DNA from: Kiritimatiellia bacterium | GTDB taxonomy: Bacteria; Verrucomicrobiota; Kiritimatiellia; RFP12; UBA1067 | Length of the DNA stretch: 46,914 nt | Assembly (NCBI GenBank): GCA_017427485.1 | Contig: JAFRSR010000414.1 | Location: 1 to 46,914 of the forward strand | Direction: 5' to 3' | Shown: piece by piece, positions 15,726 to 24,884 of the stretch | Layout: each line of letters begins with the position of its first letter | Numbering within the stretch: position 1 is the stretch's first letter | Notes under the pieces: generated by a model | Database searches by the model: none | Seen by the model: only the letters and a program-made list of their open reading frames with translations | Told to the model about the DNA's origin: nothing | Translations under genes and position numbers: made by a program

Positions 15726-16865
15726 ATGAAGATTTTGCAGATACTGCCCTCCCTCCAGATGGGCGGGGTGGAGCGCGGCACGTTGGAGATTGCCCACGCG
15801 CTCCAGAAAGCCGGCATCCCCAACGCGGTCGCCTCGCAGGGCGGCCCGATGGTGAAGAGCCTCGAGTCAATGGGCGTGCCGCATTTCACCCTGCCGCTCA
15901 TGAGTAAGAACCCCTTCTCCATGCGCCGAAATGCGGTGCACCTCGCCGAACTCGTGGAGAAGGAAGGCTTCACGCTCATGCATGTACGCTCCCGCGCGCC
16001 TGCGTGGAGCGTCAAGTGGGCATCGAAGATGTGCGGCGTTCCCTGGATCGCCACCTTCCATGGCGTGTACGGCACGAAGCCCGCGTTCTTCAAGATCCCC
16101 TACAACCGCGTGATGCTCAAGGGACTCCGCACAATCTGCGTCTCCGAGTACGTGCGCCAGCACGTCCTCGACACGTACCACCCCGACCCCGCGCGCCTCG
16201 TGTGCATCCCGCGCGGGGCGGACACCGATTTCTTCCGTCCCGACGCCGTATCCGCCGAGCACGCCCTCAAGAAGAAGACCCAACAGTACCGCTTCACCCC
16301 GGACATCCCCGTCATCACCCTGCCCGCACGCCTCACCTTCTGGAAAGGGCAGGAGGTGTTCCTCGAATCGCTCATGCAGATGCGGCACAAGCGCCTGGGC
16401 GTACTGTTCCTCGGCTCGGACCAGGGGCGCACCGACTACTCCGACCACCTCCGCGAGATCGCCGGCCAGCTCGCGGACGACACGGAAGTCGTGTTCCGCG
16501 ACCACACGCGCGAGATCCACGTCGTCTACGCGATGAGCGACATCGTGGTAAACGCCTCGTCCGCCCAGCCCGAAGCCTTCGGACGCACGATCCCCGAGGC
16601 GCAGGCGATGGGACGCATCGTCGTGGCGACCGCGCACGGCGGCGCGTGCGAGACGATCGAGGACGGCAAGACGGGTTTCCTCGTGCCGCCCGGCGACGCG
16701 GACGCCCTCGCCGCGAAGCTCGACGAGATCCTCGACATGCCCAAGGAGAAGCTGGACGCCATCCGCGCCGCCGCCGTCGAATCGGTGCGCGCGAACTACT
16801 CCGTCGCGAAGATGTGCGAGTCCACCCTCGCGCTCTACCGCGAACTCGACGCCGCCGCACGCTGA
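15726..16865 (+). CDS. GT4 family glycosyltransferase
   Basis: This is a 379-residue GT-B enzyme of family GT4, which transfers sugars from nucleotide-sugar donors onto lipopolysaccharide, capsule or glycolipid in the cytoplasm. The N-terminal half has ILPSLQMGGVERG, the acceptor-side glycine motif of GT4. The C-terminal half has the retaining-enzyme signature EAFGRTIPE (EX7E) followed by AMGRIVVAT. Length is normal. The start is fixed by the MKILQILPS opening of the family, although there is no ribosome binding site. It is isolated from other cell-surface genes. It ends three bases from the end of the convergent giant glycosidase gene. Confidence 0.9.
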   Translation: MKILQILPSLQMGGVERGTLEIAHALQKAGIPNAVASQGGPMVKSLESMGVPHFTLPLMSKNPFSMRRNAVHLAELVEKEGFTLMHVRSRAPAWSVKWASKMCGVPWIATFHGVYGTKPAFFKIPYNRVMLKGLRTICVSEYVRQHVLDTYHPDPARLVCIPRGADTDFFRPDAVSAEHALKKKTQQYRFTPDIPVITLPARLTFWKGQEVFLESLMQMRHKRLGVLFLGSDQGRTDYSDHLREIAGQLADDTEVVFRDHTREIHVVYAMSDIVVNASSAQPEAFGRTIPEAQAMGRIVVATAHGGACETIEDGKTGFLVPPGDADALAAKLDEILDMPKEKLDAIRAAAVESVRANYSVAKMCESTLALYRELDAAAR

Positions 16866-16868
16866 AGA

Positions 16869-19800
16869 TCACGGCGTGGCGTATTCCACGAACATCGGAC
16901 GAAGCGACGCGAGCTCGAAGACCTGGGGCATGGCCGCGCCCGTGATGAGGTCCCGCCCCGGCGCCTCCAGCCGCACGCGCTGCGGACGCGCCCGGTGGTT
17001 GACAAACGTGACGTAGGACTTTCCGTTCGCCCGGTACCCGCGGCTCTCGACGCCCCACGGCCCCACCTCCCCTTCCGGCGTCATCACGCGCGGACAGTCG
17101 GGCAGCTTCCAGCCGCGCGACAGTTCCACGAGGCGTTGCGCCATCTTCCGGTCGTTCCACTCCGGCACCTCGACCACGGCCACGCCCTCGGCCGCGAGAC
17201 GCTCGATTCCGCGTCGCACCTCCGGCGGTATGTGCGACGCGTCCGGCAGCAGCACCACGCGCGCGCCGTCGAACGGACGGTTCCGTGCGCCGCCGCGGCC
17301 GTAGTCGGCGAGCATCCGCTCCGTCGCCACGCCGAGCGACTGGCCGAGCACATTCGCCGCGCGGTAGCAGGCGAGGAAATGCCGTGCGCACTGGTTGGTC
17401 GGATTGAGCACCTGCGAGGCGAGTGACCAATGGATCAGCACGGCGGGCGGCTGGTTCTGGATCGGCGCGAGGCGGTCCACGAGACGGTTCAAGTCGAGCG
17501 CGCAGTGCGCCCACGCCTCCAGGCAGGCCGGGCGTTCGAGGATGAGTCCGTTGAAGTCGCTGCGTCCGTTGTCATACGCGCGCTCCCACACCCAGAGCGT
17601 GTTCGCGCCCTGCCCGTGCACCGTATTTTGCCAAAGCGCCGTGTAGATGTGCTCGCCGCGCACGCTTCGCTTCTCACGGTCCGGGATGAGGTGGTTCTCG
17701 GTGTTGAACACGGGCACGTCGCGGCAGCTGCGCTGGTAGTCATAGCCGGCCTCCATTGACCACCAGTTGTGGGCCCAGCCGGACCGCGTATGCGACGACG
17801 GAATGTCCACCGCGTCGTTGCCGTTGTACTGGCTCAGGTGCGCAAACGCCTCGGGGTCCACGGACCAGTAGGTCGCGTTGCGGTTGTAGAGGGCATGAAC
17901 CATGATCTTGGAGTGGACGGGTATCTCCGGCGCCATCGAGTGGATCACGTCCGCCATCCAGCGGTGGAAGCCGGCGAACGCCTCGCGGTTGAAGCGTATA
18001 AACGCGAGCGTCTCGGGCGTGTGCTTGCCCTCCTTGAAGCTACCCGGCACGGGCACGTCGGCAAACGACGCGTAAGACGTCCCCCACGCGGCGTTCATCA
18101 CAGCGGGCGTACCGTACGTGCGTGCGAGCCACTTCGGCCATTCGCCGCGCAGCGCGCAGTGCGCACCGTGGAAACCGCATTCCGGCTCGTTCGAGAGGCA
18201 CACGGAGTGCAGCGCGGGATTGCCCCGGATGAGCGGGATGACCGTGCGGAGCGACTTCTCGAGCACGCCGCGCGCGCGCGGGTCGTGCACGCAGTAGCGG
18301 AAGAACCCGCCCGCGCATTCGCCCAGTTCGGGCCATTTGCGCAGCGCCCAGGCGGGGAAGTAGTGCGGACTCAGCAGCAGGCAGATCTGCACGTTCTCCC
18401 GCGCACCGCGCGCGGCCGCGTCGAGGAACGGACGGATCGCGTTCGTGTTGACCACGTTCTCGGCGGGTAGGAAGGAGTTCGGGCCGATCTCCATCTGGAG
18501 GATGTGGTTGCCGAGCGGCGGTAGCTTCGCGAGCTCGCGCTGGACGGTGCTAAAGTGCCCGAAACCCGTGAGAATCACGTTGCCGCGTTCACGGCGCCCG
18601 TCCGGCCACTCGCGCGTGGCGACGAGCTGGGCGTGCGAGGTCGCCACGGGGCTCGTGACGAAATGCGGCACGGGCGCGTCGGCCTCCTGCCCGGCGCGGA
18701 TGCGTTCGAGACGGGCGAGCCCCGCTCGGCCGATGTCCACCATCTCCCACAGCGCGCGGTGCGCGCGGTTCGTGAAGCCGCGCGCGACGTCCTCGCGCAG
18801 CCACGGGAAGAAGTCGTCCATCACCGCCACGGTGGCGCGCGTCTTCGCGCCGAGCCCGCGCCGTTCGAGGTCCGGCAGTTCGCGCGCAAGCTCGTCGCGC
18901 AGGCGGTGCGCTTCGTCAACCAGCTGCGCGATCGTGCGCGCGGGGCGCGCCGGCGCGAACTCGGCGGCGGGGTCGCGGTCGAGAAAGCGGATGTTGCGCA
19001 CGCAGAGCGTCCCGCGCGCCCCGTTGGGCGCGTCGGGCGTGAGGTTGTCCGCCAGCACGGAAATGCCGGTGACCGGCTGGTGGAACACGCCGTCGTTCGC
19101 GCCGCCCCAGCGTCCGCCCGGCGCGTCCACGCGCGTGGTAATTTTCTCCCAGCTCTCGGTTTCGCCGTCGAGATACTGCTGGAAGGTCTGTCCCGTCGCG
19201 TCCGTGACGCGCAATGTCACGAACGCGCCGTCGGGACAGCTCGCCTCGAATGACACGCCGCACGCGGTCGGACGCTCGGGCAGTCCGAAGTTCGCCGCCA
19301 CGTAGTGTCCGCCCTTCGAGAAGTCGAACGTGAGGCGCAGTTCGCCGTTCGTCACCAACAACGAGCCCGACGCGCCCGGAAACTCGGCGCCGGGATAGAA
19401 CGTCGGAGTATGGTTCGCCAAGAACGTGGTTCTTTCGCACGTGAGACCGGAGGCACGGTCACGGCAGACGACCCGATACGCGCCGGGCGCGTCGTTGAGG
19501 TTCGTGCGCACCGAGAGCCGGCACGTGCCGCCCGCCGCGCAGGCGTAGCCCGCGCCGTCCAGCTCGCGTCCCGCCGCGTCGTAGACGCGGACCTCCACCG
19601 GCAACAGCGCCTGCACGGGTTCGCCCGCCGCATCGCGCACCGTCATCGTCACGTTCAGCGCGTCCCCAGCCTTCGCCACATCCGCGTCCACCGAAGCGAT
19701 CTTGCGCGGCAAGAAGACGAGCAGGCGCCCGTCGTTCGTGTCGTAGTTGAGCGGCACCGCAAGGCGTCCGTCCGTCTTCCGCGCAAACTTCACCTCGCCG

Positions 19801-22664
19801 CCGCGCGAAAGCTCGTACACGGCGCCAATCTTCCCTTCGGGATCGGCGAGCGTCACCTCGCCCGCGAACGGCAGGCCCTTCTCCATCGTGAGTCCCCACT
19901 GTCCCACGTAGTCGCCGAACGTGCGCTTGTCATTCAGCGCGAACACGTAGGGCGTGCCGCGCCACGCGCGCGAGTAGGTGACGATTTCGGGGCTGGAGCT
20001 GTCGGCCTTCGGCGCGTAGGCGCACTTCGACGCGAGCGCCGCACGGAGCTTCTCCGCCTCGGCGAGCATCCATTTCTTCGCGTTGGCGGTGAAGCGGCGG
20101 GCCGCCGTGTTCACCATCGTCTTCGTGGCGGCGTCCACATCCTCGGCGTGGTCGGACTTCGGCGGCGTCTTGTACGCCATCACGGGCACGACGATGTCCG
20201 CCTTGAGCGCGGGCAGCAGGTTCTCGTCCGCCACGAGGATGCCGCCCGCCTTCTGGAACGCCTTCACCTTCTCCACCACGGGCGCGGAGAGGAACCGGCA
20301 CTGCGGCGCGTAGAGAATCTTCGTGCGCCCGAACCCGTCGCGCAGGATCGTCTCCTCGTAGACGACGCGCGGGTCGAGGCGCGCGCGTTGGCAGAAAGTG
20401 ATTGCGGGCGAGAGCCAGCCCCATGAGGCCGGACCACCCATCGCCGCCGTGGCGAAGCTCTCCAGCACGGCCACCTCGGGCTCCTCACGGCCGAGGTTCT
20501 TCAGCGTGGGGCCGAGCGGCGCGACGAGTCCGTTCAGGAGCTGGCGCAGACGCTCGGCCGATTCGGGCGAGGTGTAGGTGTAGCCCGTCTCGCTGCCCGT
20601 CTCGGCGATCGTGCCCCATCCATGGAACATGATGCCCTTCACGGGTTTCGCGATCATTGACCACACCGCCTCCTGCAGCGCGTCCGCAGGGATGGTCGGG
20701 AAGCCGGCGCGCGGACGCTTCTGCACCCAGACGGGCAGAGGCGACACGACCACGTTCGACGGCGCGAGCCGCGCGCGGTAGCAGATGAGCTGCGTCATGA
20801 TCATCGGGTGCTGGCCGGGACGCCCCGCCGCCATCGCGAGGATCTCCTCCGCCGGCCCCGCCACATTCATCGGCTCGGGTTGCGCGTACACCCACTGGTT
20901 GAGCGCGTCCACGTCGCCACCCGAACCCCACTTCGGCGGACACCGCACCGCGGGATCCCAGAAACTGAAGAAGGGACGCCTCTTCTGCGCGGCGCTCCCG
21001 TCGCCGTAGCGCCCCGCCGTCTTGCGGTACTCGTCCGCAATTGCCCCCGTGTACCCCGGCCAGCCGTCGCCGCCGCCCCAGAACCAGCTGTAGTAGGCGT
21101 AGATCGGGTCGTCCGTCGGCACCACGCCGTCCGGGAAGCGCGCCTCGGCGTCCTTGAGGTTGAACGTCTTGCGCGTCACCTCGGACGGCACGTCGCGTCC
21201 CGTCTCGGCCTTGTAGCGCAGATGCTCCGTGCGGAACGAGGGCGACGTGTGGTCGCGCAGCTCGGAACACGGCAACACGCCTGCGAACGCGGGATGGTCG
21301 CCCACGCGCGCCGTCTCGGCGGCGACGATCCGCCGCGCGTAGTCCACGAGCGCGGGGTTCGACACCTCCGCCTGCTTCTGCTCGCGCGCGGTCGTCGGGG
21401 CCGTTCCGTCGCGCCGGCAGCGGAAGAACTTCTCCACGTCCCCGTCCGGGTAGCGGACGCCCTGCGAATGCATCGTGCGCATGCCCGCCGCGAGCGCGCG
21501 GTCGTACATGTCCGTCAGCTGACGCGCCTGCTCGCGCGTGCACTCGGGCGACGACAGCCCGCCATAGCGCAGCACGTGCGTGAAGCCGAAGTCGCGCACC
21601 ACCTCGTCCGTGCCGCTCGATCCCCACATCACGGCCGGCATGCGGTCCGCGAAGACGGGACCGATCGCGACGTCGAAGGTGTTCGTGATGGCAACAGCCG
21701 TCCCGTCCGGCGTGCGGCCCGCGAGCCGGACCGAGACGGGATATTTGCCCGGACGCAGACGCGTCTCAAGGGGCCGCACGAAGAACTCCGTCCACTTGCC
21801 GGCCTCCAGTTTCAGAAGCCCCTTCCATTCCATGTGCTTGTAGGACTTCCCGTCGGACGGGTCGCGCTCGTCGATCTCGCACGTGACGTCCGTCAGGTCG
21901 CCGGGGCCGCGGTAGAACGCCGACACGGCGAACGCCGCGTTCGTCTCGCCGCGCTCGAACGCGCGGCGGCCGTCGGGACGCAGCGCGAGCGGCGCGCACG
22001 TGAGCGGCTTGACCGCGATGCGGCGGATGGTGCCGTTGAACGGCCAGTAGAGGCTACAGATGCGGTCGCCGACGACAGGACGGCGCGTCGGGTCGGGGAC
22101 GATTGGTCCGGCCTTCGCGAGGTAGCTTTCCTGTTGCTGGCCGTCGAGGTCCCAGCGGACGGTGCCGAGGGCGTCGTACTCCAGTTTCAGGCGTACGGGC
22201 ACGCCGGCCCTCGGCGTGAAGGACGGGCCTGTGGCGCGACATGTCATGTCGCCGAGGCCCGCGAAAAGCACGGCCGTCCATCGCTCGCCCGACTGCTGGA
22301 ACATCACCTGCAGGCCCTTGTCGCGGCACTTCGGCTTGTAGTTGACGGCCATCGTGTCGAAGACGTGCATCGACCGCGAGCCGGCGGCCGCCGCGCGGTC
22401 GGTCTCGTTCGTCCAGGCCACGAACGGCACCACCTCGGCCTCGAACACGAACGCTTCGGGCAGGTCAACCTTCGGAAATTCCACGCCGGCGCCGTCCTTG
22501 CCCGTCACGTTCCTCGATATCTGCGAGAGGGAAAGCCCCTCCGGTCCCAGCACGGCGCACGCGCGCAACTTGCCCCCTTCCGGCAAGCCCTTCGTGAAAT
22601 CCCACTCAAACGCGCCCGCAACGAGCGCCGCCATCGCAGCAACAGCTACCAACTTAACTTTCAT
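16869..22664 (-). CDS. Giant secreted bimodular glycosidase with GH42-like C-terminal module
   Basis: The 1931-residue protein has a signal peptide (about 1-18). Residues ~20-220 look like a concanavalin-type sandwich and ~220-340 like an Ig-like domain. A first TIM-barrel-like region with a GATase-like tail spans ~345-960, and beta-sandwich domains ~960-1260. The C-terminal module (~1370-1931) is GH42-like: acid/base in SNEPECG (E1493), then the family's WLARTYGTPAVMNAAWGTSYASF run, and a nucleophile candidate in FNTENH (E1656). The 163-residue spacing fits GH42 enzymes. The activity is probably beta-galactosidase-like; I cannot assign the first barrel's activity. GGAGG six bases before ATG 22664 lies inside the ACP gene, which stops at 22666, so translation is coupled. 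Two glycosidase modules in one chain are unusual. Confidence 0.75.
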   Translation of the reverse strand: MKVKLVAVAAMAALVAGAFEWDFTKGLPEGGKLRACAVLGPEGLSLSQISRNVTGKDGAGVEFPKVDLPEAFVFEAEVVPFVAWTNETDRAAAAGSRSMHVFDTMAVNYKPKCRDKGLQVMFQQSGERWTAVLFAGLGDMTCRATGPSFTPRAGVPVRLKLEYDALGTVRWDLDGQQQESYLAKAGPIVPDPTRRPVVGDRICSLYWPFNGTIRRIAVKPLTCAPLALRPDGRRAFERGETNAAFAVSAFYRGPGDLTDVTCEIDERDPSDGKSYKHMEWKGLLKLEAGKWTEFFVRPLETRLRPGKYPVSVRLAGRTPDGTAVAITNTFDVAIGPVFADRMPAVMWGSSGTDEVVRDFGFTHVLRYGGLSSPECTREQARQLTDMYDRALAAGMRTMHSQGVRYPDGDVEKFFRCRRDGTAPTTAREQKQAEVSNPALVDYARRIVAAETARVGDHPAFAGVLPCSELRDHTSPSFRTEHLRYKAETGRDVPSEVTRKTFNLKDAEARFPDGVVPTDDPIYAYYSWFWGGGDGWPGYTGAIADEYRKTAGRYGDGSAAQKRRPFFSFWDPAVRCPPKWGSGGDVDALNQWVYAQPEPMNVAGPAEEILAMAAGRPGQHPMIMTQLICYRARLAPSNVVVSPLPVWVQKRPRAGFPTIPADALQEAVWSMIAKPVKGIMFHGWGTIAETGSETGYTYTSPESAERLRQLLNGLVAPLGPTLKNLGREEPEVAVLESFATAAMGGPASWGWLSPAITFCQRARLDPRVVYEETILRDGFGRTKILYAPQCRFLSAPVVEKVKAFQKAGGILVADENLLPALKADIVVPVMAYKTPPKSDHAEDVDAATKTMVNTAARRFTANAKKWMLAEAEKLRAALASKCAYAPKADSSSPEIVTYSRAWRGTPYVFALNDKRTFGDYVGQWGLTMEKGLPFAGEVTLADPEGKIGAVYELSRGGEVKFARKTDGRLAVPLNYDTNDGRLLVFLPRKIASVDADVAKAGDALNVTMTVRDAAGEPVQALLPVEVRVYDAAGRELDGAGYACAAGGTCRLSVRTNLNDAPGAYRVVCRDRASGLTCERTTFLANHTPTFYPGAEFPGASGSLLVTNGELRLTFDFSKGGHYVAANFGLPERPTACGVSFEASCPDGAFVTLRVTDATGQTFQQYLDGETESWEKITTRVDAPGGRWGGANDGVFHQPVTGISVLADNLTPDAPNGARGTLCVRNIRFLDRDPAAEFAPARPARTIAQLVDEAHRLRDELARELPDLERRGLGAKTRATVAVMDDFFPWLREDVARGFTNRAHRALWEMVDIGRAGLARLERIRAGQEADAPVPHFVTSPVATSHAQLVATREWPDGRRERGNVILTGFGHFSTVQRELAKLPPLGNHILQMEIGPNSFLPAENVVNTNAIRPFLDAAARGARENVQICLLLSPHYFPAWALRKWPELGECAGGFFRYCVHDPRARGVLEKSLRTVIPLIRGNPALHSVCLSNEPECGFHGAHCALRGEWPKWLARTYGTPAVMNAAWGTSYASFADVPVPGSFKEGKHTPETLAFIRFNREAFAGFHRWMADVIHSMAPEIPVHSKIMVHALYNRNATYWSVDPEAFAHLSQYNGNDAVDIPSSHTRSGWAHNWWSMEAGYDYQRSCRDVPVFNTENHLIPDREKRSVRGEHIYTALWQNTVHGQGANTLWVWERAYDNGRSDFNGLILERPACLEAWAHCALDLNRLVDRLAPIQNQPPAVLIHWSLASQVLNPTNQCARHFLACYRAANVLGQSLGVATERMLADYGRGGARNRPFDGARVVLLPDASHIPPEVRRGIERLAAEGVAVVEVPEWNDRKMAQRLVELSRGWKLPDCPRVMTPEGEVGPWGVESRGYRANGKSYVTFVNHRARPQRVRLEAPGRDLITGAAMPQVFELASLRPMFVEYATP

Positions 22665-22665
22665 C

Positions 22666-22950
22666 TCAACCTCCCTGTCTCCGTGTGTTCTCCGTGAGCT
22701 CCGTGTTACCGCCGGCAGGCGTGGAGCAGGAATCAGTCTCTATGATCTGGGCGAAGTCGGCGAGCGTCCGCAGGTTCGGAATCGTCTCCAGCGGAATCGA
22801 GACGCCATACCGTGCCTCCGCCTCCATCACGAGGCGCAGATGCATCACGCTATCCCATTCGGGGATGTCGCCGCAGGCCGTCTCGGGCGAGAGCCTTTCG
22901 GGCGCGACGCCCAGCACGGACGCCGCGAAGGCGATGAAATCCGCCCTCAC
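22666..22950 (-). CDS. Acyl carrier protein between two glycosidase genes
   Basis: This is a 94-residue carrier protein. The core (1-71) fits the four-helix ACP fold: it has the phosphopantetheine site EWDSVMHLRL, where Ser34 is the expected attachment residue, then a conserved-type IPLETIPNLRTLADFAQII end. The start is GTG 22950, sharing four bases (GTGA) with the stop of the upstream GH-A gene. Its own stop lies two bases upstream of the giant glycosidase ATG. The last ~20 residues (after ETDSCS) come from a CACGGAG-type repeat and are probably not part of the fold. No acyltransferase, ketosynthase or ligase gene is nearby, so the acyl or aminoacyl partner is unknown. The context suggests modification of sugars or of an exported product, which is inference. 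Confidence 0.8.
   Translation of the reverse strand: MRADFIAFAASVLGVAPERLSPETACGDIPEWDSVMHLRLVMEAEARYGVSIPLETIPNLRTLADFAQIIETDSCSTPAGGNTELTENTRRQGG
22671..22719 (-). repeat. CACGGAG-type repeat, copy 1 (inside the ACP gene)
   Basis: On the minus strand, CTGCCGGCGGTAACACGGAG is followed by further ACGGAG units and ends in GACAGGGAG. It matches the copies at 37679 and 37822. Here it is translated as the ACP tail and supplies the GGAGG ribosome binding site of the next gene. Confidence 0.75.
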
Positions 22951-24842
22951 GGCAAGTCCTTCAGTTCGCCACCGAAGAAGTAGATGGGCGAGTCGGAGAG
23001 CGTGAGCGTCACGACATTGCCCGCGCGCTCGGGACGCATCCGCGCGCCCGCCACGTCGAGGAACGTCACATTGGGCGCGGTGAACGTCAGCTTCCGCTCG
23101 TGCGGGGCCTTGGTCGTCCAGATCATACCCGCCTTGCGCTTGTCGGGACGCGTCCACTGCGGGAAGTAGACCGTACCATCCGCCGAGCGCCACGTGGCGG
23201 CCTTCTGCGCGGAGCCGACCGGACGCGCGTCGACGAACGTCATGTACGCGCCGTACGCCGGCTTCGGGGCGAAGTTGTCGTGTACCATGCCGAAGTAGGA
23301 CTCCGGGTCGTATGGATCGTGGTCGGGCTGGCGGAACTCGTACCAGAAGAAGTTCTCGATGCCCTCCGCGAACGCGATGCCGAGCGCGCGAGCCACCATC
23401 TTCGCCTGGCGGTCGTTGCTGCTCGTGCCGTGGCTGCCGCGTCCGAAGAGCCCGCTCACCACGATCGCGCCCTTCATGTCGCTGTTGAACTTGTACACGG
23501 CGGCGGCGACGGCCTCGATGCCGTTCGTCGGCGCGGAGAGGAGCGGAATAAACGCGTCGCCCTTCTGGAGCAGGCGGGGAGTGAGGAACCGTTCGCCCTT
23601 GAAACCCTTCGGCAGAATCTTCACGCCCTTCGCCGCGGCGGTCGGGCGCACGGGCATCGACTCGGGATAGCGCTTGTCGGTCCACCACGCCGTCTCGGCG
23701 ATGCGCAGGCGCTGGCGGTCCTTCCACGGTTCGGCCTTCTTGTCCGGCTGCATCACGCCGTCCGCATCCGCGCGGTAGGCGGTCCACATCGGCATGCCGC
23801 CGAAGTCCACGAGCACGCCGCCCGCCTTCACGAACGCGTAGACGGCGTCCACGGAGTCGGCCGCGTAGTTCTCGGTGAACGGGTAGACGACGCCGTCCAC
23901 GTCGCCCTTCGCGAGGCGCTTGGCGAGGTCGAGCGAGCGGCAGACCTCCACGCGCGAGCCCTTCGGGAGGACGTTGAGCAGCTGGGTGCGGACGGCCTCG
24001 TCCGCCTCCCCGCCCTCCTCGTCCGTGCGCGCGGGCACGTACAGCATCCGCCACGCCTTCAATTCCGGACGCGCAGCCTTCAGTCCCGCCAGGAGCAATC
24101 CGCCCTCGGAGAAGCGCAGGCTGTGCGTCGGCCAGCCGACCTCCGTGATCCAGATGGGCTTCTGCGCGTCGCCGTACTGCGCCATCAGGATGCGCAGCTT
24201 CTCGATCTGCGCGTCCATCGCGCCCTCGGGACGGCGCGGATGCGAGTACGGGTGGATGTTCATGATGTCGAACCACTTCGCGCCGCCGAGCTTGTACACG
24301 CCCTCGATGAACTTGAACGGCACGCCCGCCGTGCCGCCGAACGCGATGCGGACGTTCGGGTCGATCTTCTTCGCCGTCTCGTACGTCCGCCGCAGCACGG
24401 CGAGGTAGTTCGTCGGGTTCGGATCCTTCCAGAACCCGGGGATGTTCTCCTCGTTCCACACCTCCAGGACGGGCAGCCGCTTGCCGTAGTGCGTCACGAC
24501 CTTGCGCACGTACTCCTCCCAGGCGTCGAGGTGCGCGTGCGCGGGATGCGCCCACGGCACGGAATAGCCGAGGATCGGCAGGAGCTGCACGCCCTCCGCC
24601 TCGCTCTCGGCGAGCACCTTGTCGAAGTAGGTGAAGTCCCACACGCCCTTCTTCTTCTCGATCGAGCGCCAGTCGAAGTCGCTGCGCACCCAGCCCATGC
24701 CGGCCTGGCGCATCATCGCGCACGTCCGCCCGGTCGGTTCGCCGCGCGTCACGTGCGCGCACGCGCCGTACGGGTTGTTCACCGCCGCGGACGCAACCGC
24801 AACCACCCCCGCCACCGCGAGGGACATCCATCTTGAGTCCAT
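22947..24842 (-). CDS. Secreted clan GH-A glycoside hydrolase with inserted GATase-like domain
   Basis: This 631-residue enzyme has a signal peptide (about 1-20). Its TIM barrel carries the acid/base pair in EVWNEENIPGFW (E131) and the nucleophile in IWITEVGWPT (E234), as in GH39/GH5-like clan A families. About 200 residues with a class I glutamine-amidotransferase-like look (AVYAFVKAGGVLVDFGG) are inserted before the last strand. The barrel resumes with EGIENFFWYEFRQPD and the KPAYGAYMTF ending. A small beta domain closes the protein. I prefer ATG 24842 because AAGGA lies nine bases upstream; ATG 24851 would sit against that site. It is the first gene of a tight three-gene set (GH, ACP, giant GH) with its own promoter at 24885. 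Confidence 0.75.
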   Translation of the reverse strand: MDSRWMSLAVAGVVAVASAAVNNPYGACAHVTRGEPTGRTCAMMRQAGMGWVRSDFDWRSIEKKKGVWDFTYFDKVLAESEAEGVQLLPILGYSVPWAHPAHAHLDAWEEYVRKVVTHYGKRLPVLEVWNEENIPGFWKDPNPTNYLAVLRRTYETAKKIDPNVRIAFGGTAGVPFKFIEGVYKLGGAKWFDIMNIHPYSHPRRPEGAMDAQIEKLRILMAQYGDAQKPIWITEVGWPTHSLRFSEGGLLLAGLKAARPELKAWRMLYVPARTDEEGGEADEAVRTQLLNVLPKGSRVEVCRSLDLAKRLAKGDVDGVVYPFTENYAADSVDAVYAFVKAGGVLVDFGGMPMWTAYRADADGVMQPDKKAEPWKDRQRLRIAETAWWTDKRYPESMPVRPTAAAKGVKILPKGFKGERFLTPRLLQKGDAFIPLLSAPTNGIEAVAAAVYKFNSDMKGAIVVSGLFGRGSHGTSSNDRQAKMVARALGIAFAEGIENFFWYEFRQPDHDPYDPESYFGMVHDNFAPKPAYGAYMTFVDARPVGSAQKAATWRSADGTVYFPQWTRPDKRKAGMIWTTKAPHERKLTFTAPNVTFLDVAGARMRPERAGNVVTLTLSDSPIYFFGGELKDLP

Positions 24843-24884
24843 CTTATGCATTCCTTTCTTTTCAGGTGCTTTTTACCGGCCACC

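Noticed and set aside
12733..15870. 1045-codon minus-strand open frame opposite the HzsA-like gene
   Set aside because: Low-complexity Arg/Ala/Val composition with no family motif, while the plus strand has two CxxCH sites, a signal peptide and a strong ribosome binding site.
16855..16885. Inverted repeat CACGC..GCGTG at the convergent gene ends
   Set aside because: Only five base pairs with an 11-nt loop and no T-run; too weak to call a terminator.
22342..22983. Plus-strand frame across the ACP and glycosidase starts
   Set aside because: It conflicts with the ACP and signal-peptide evidence on the minus strand and shows no domain.
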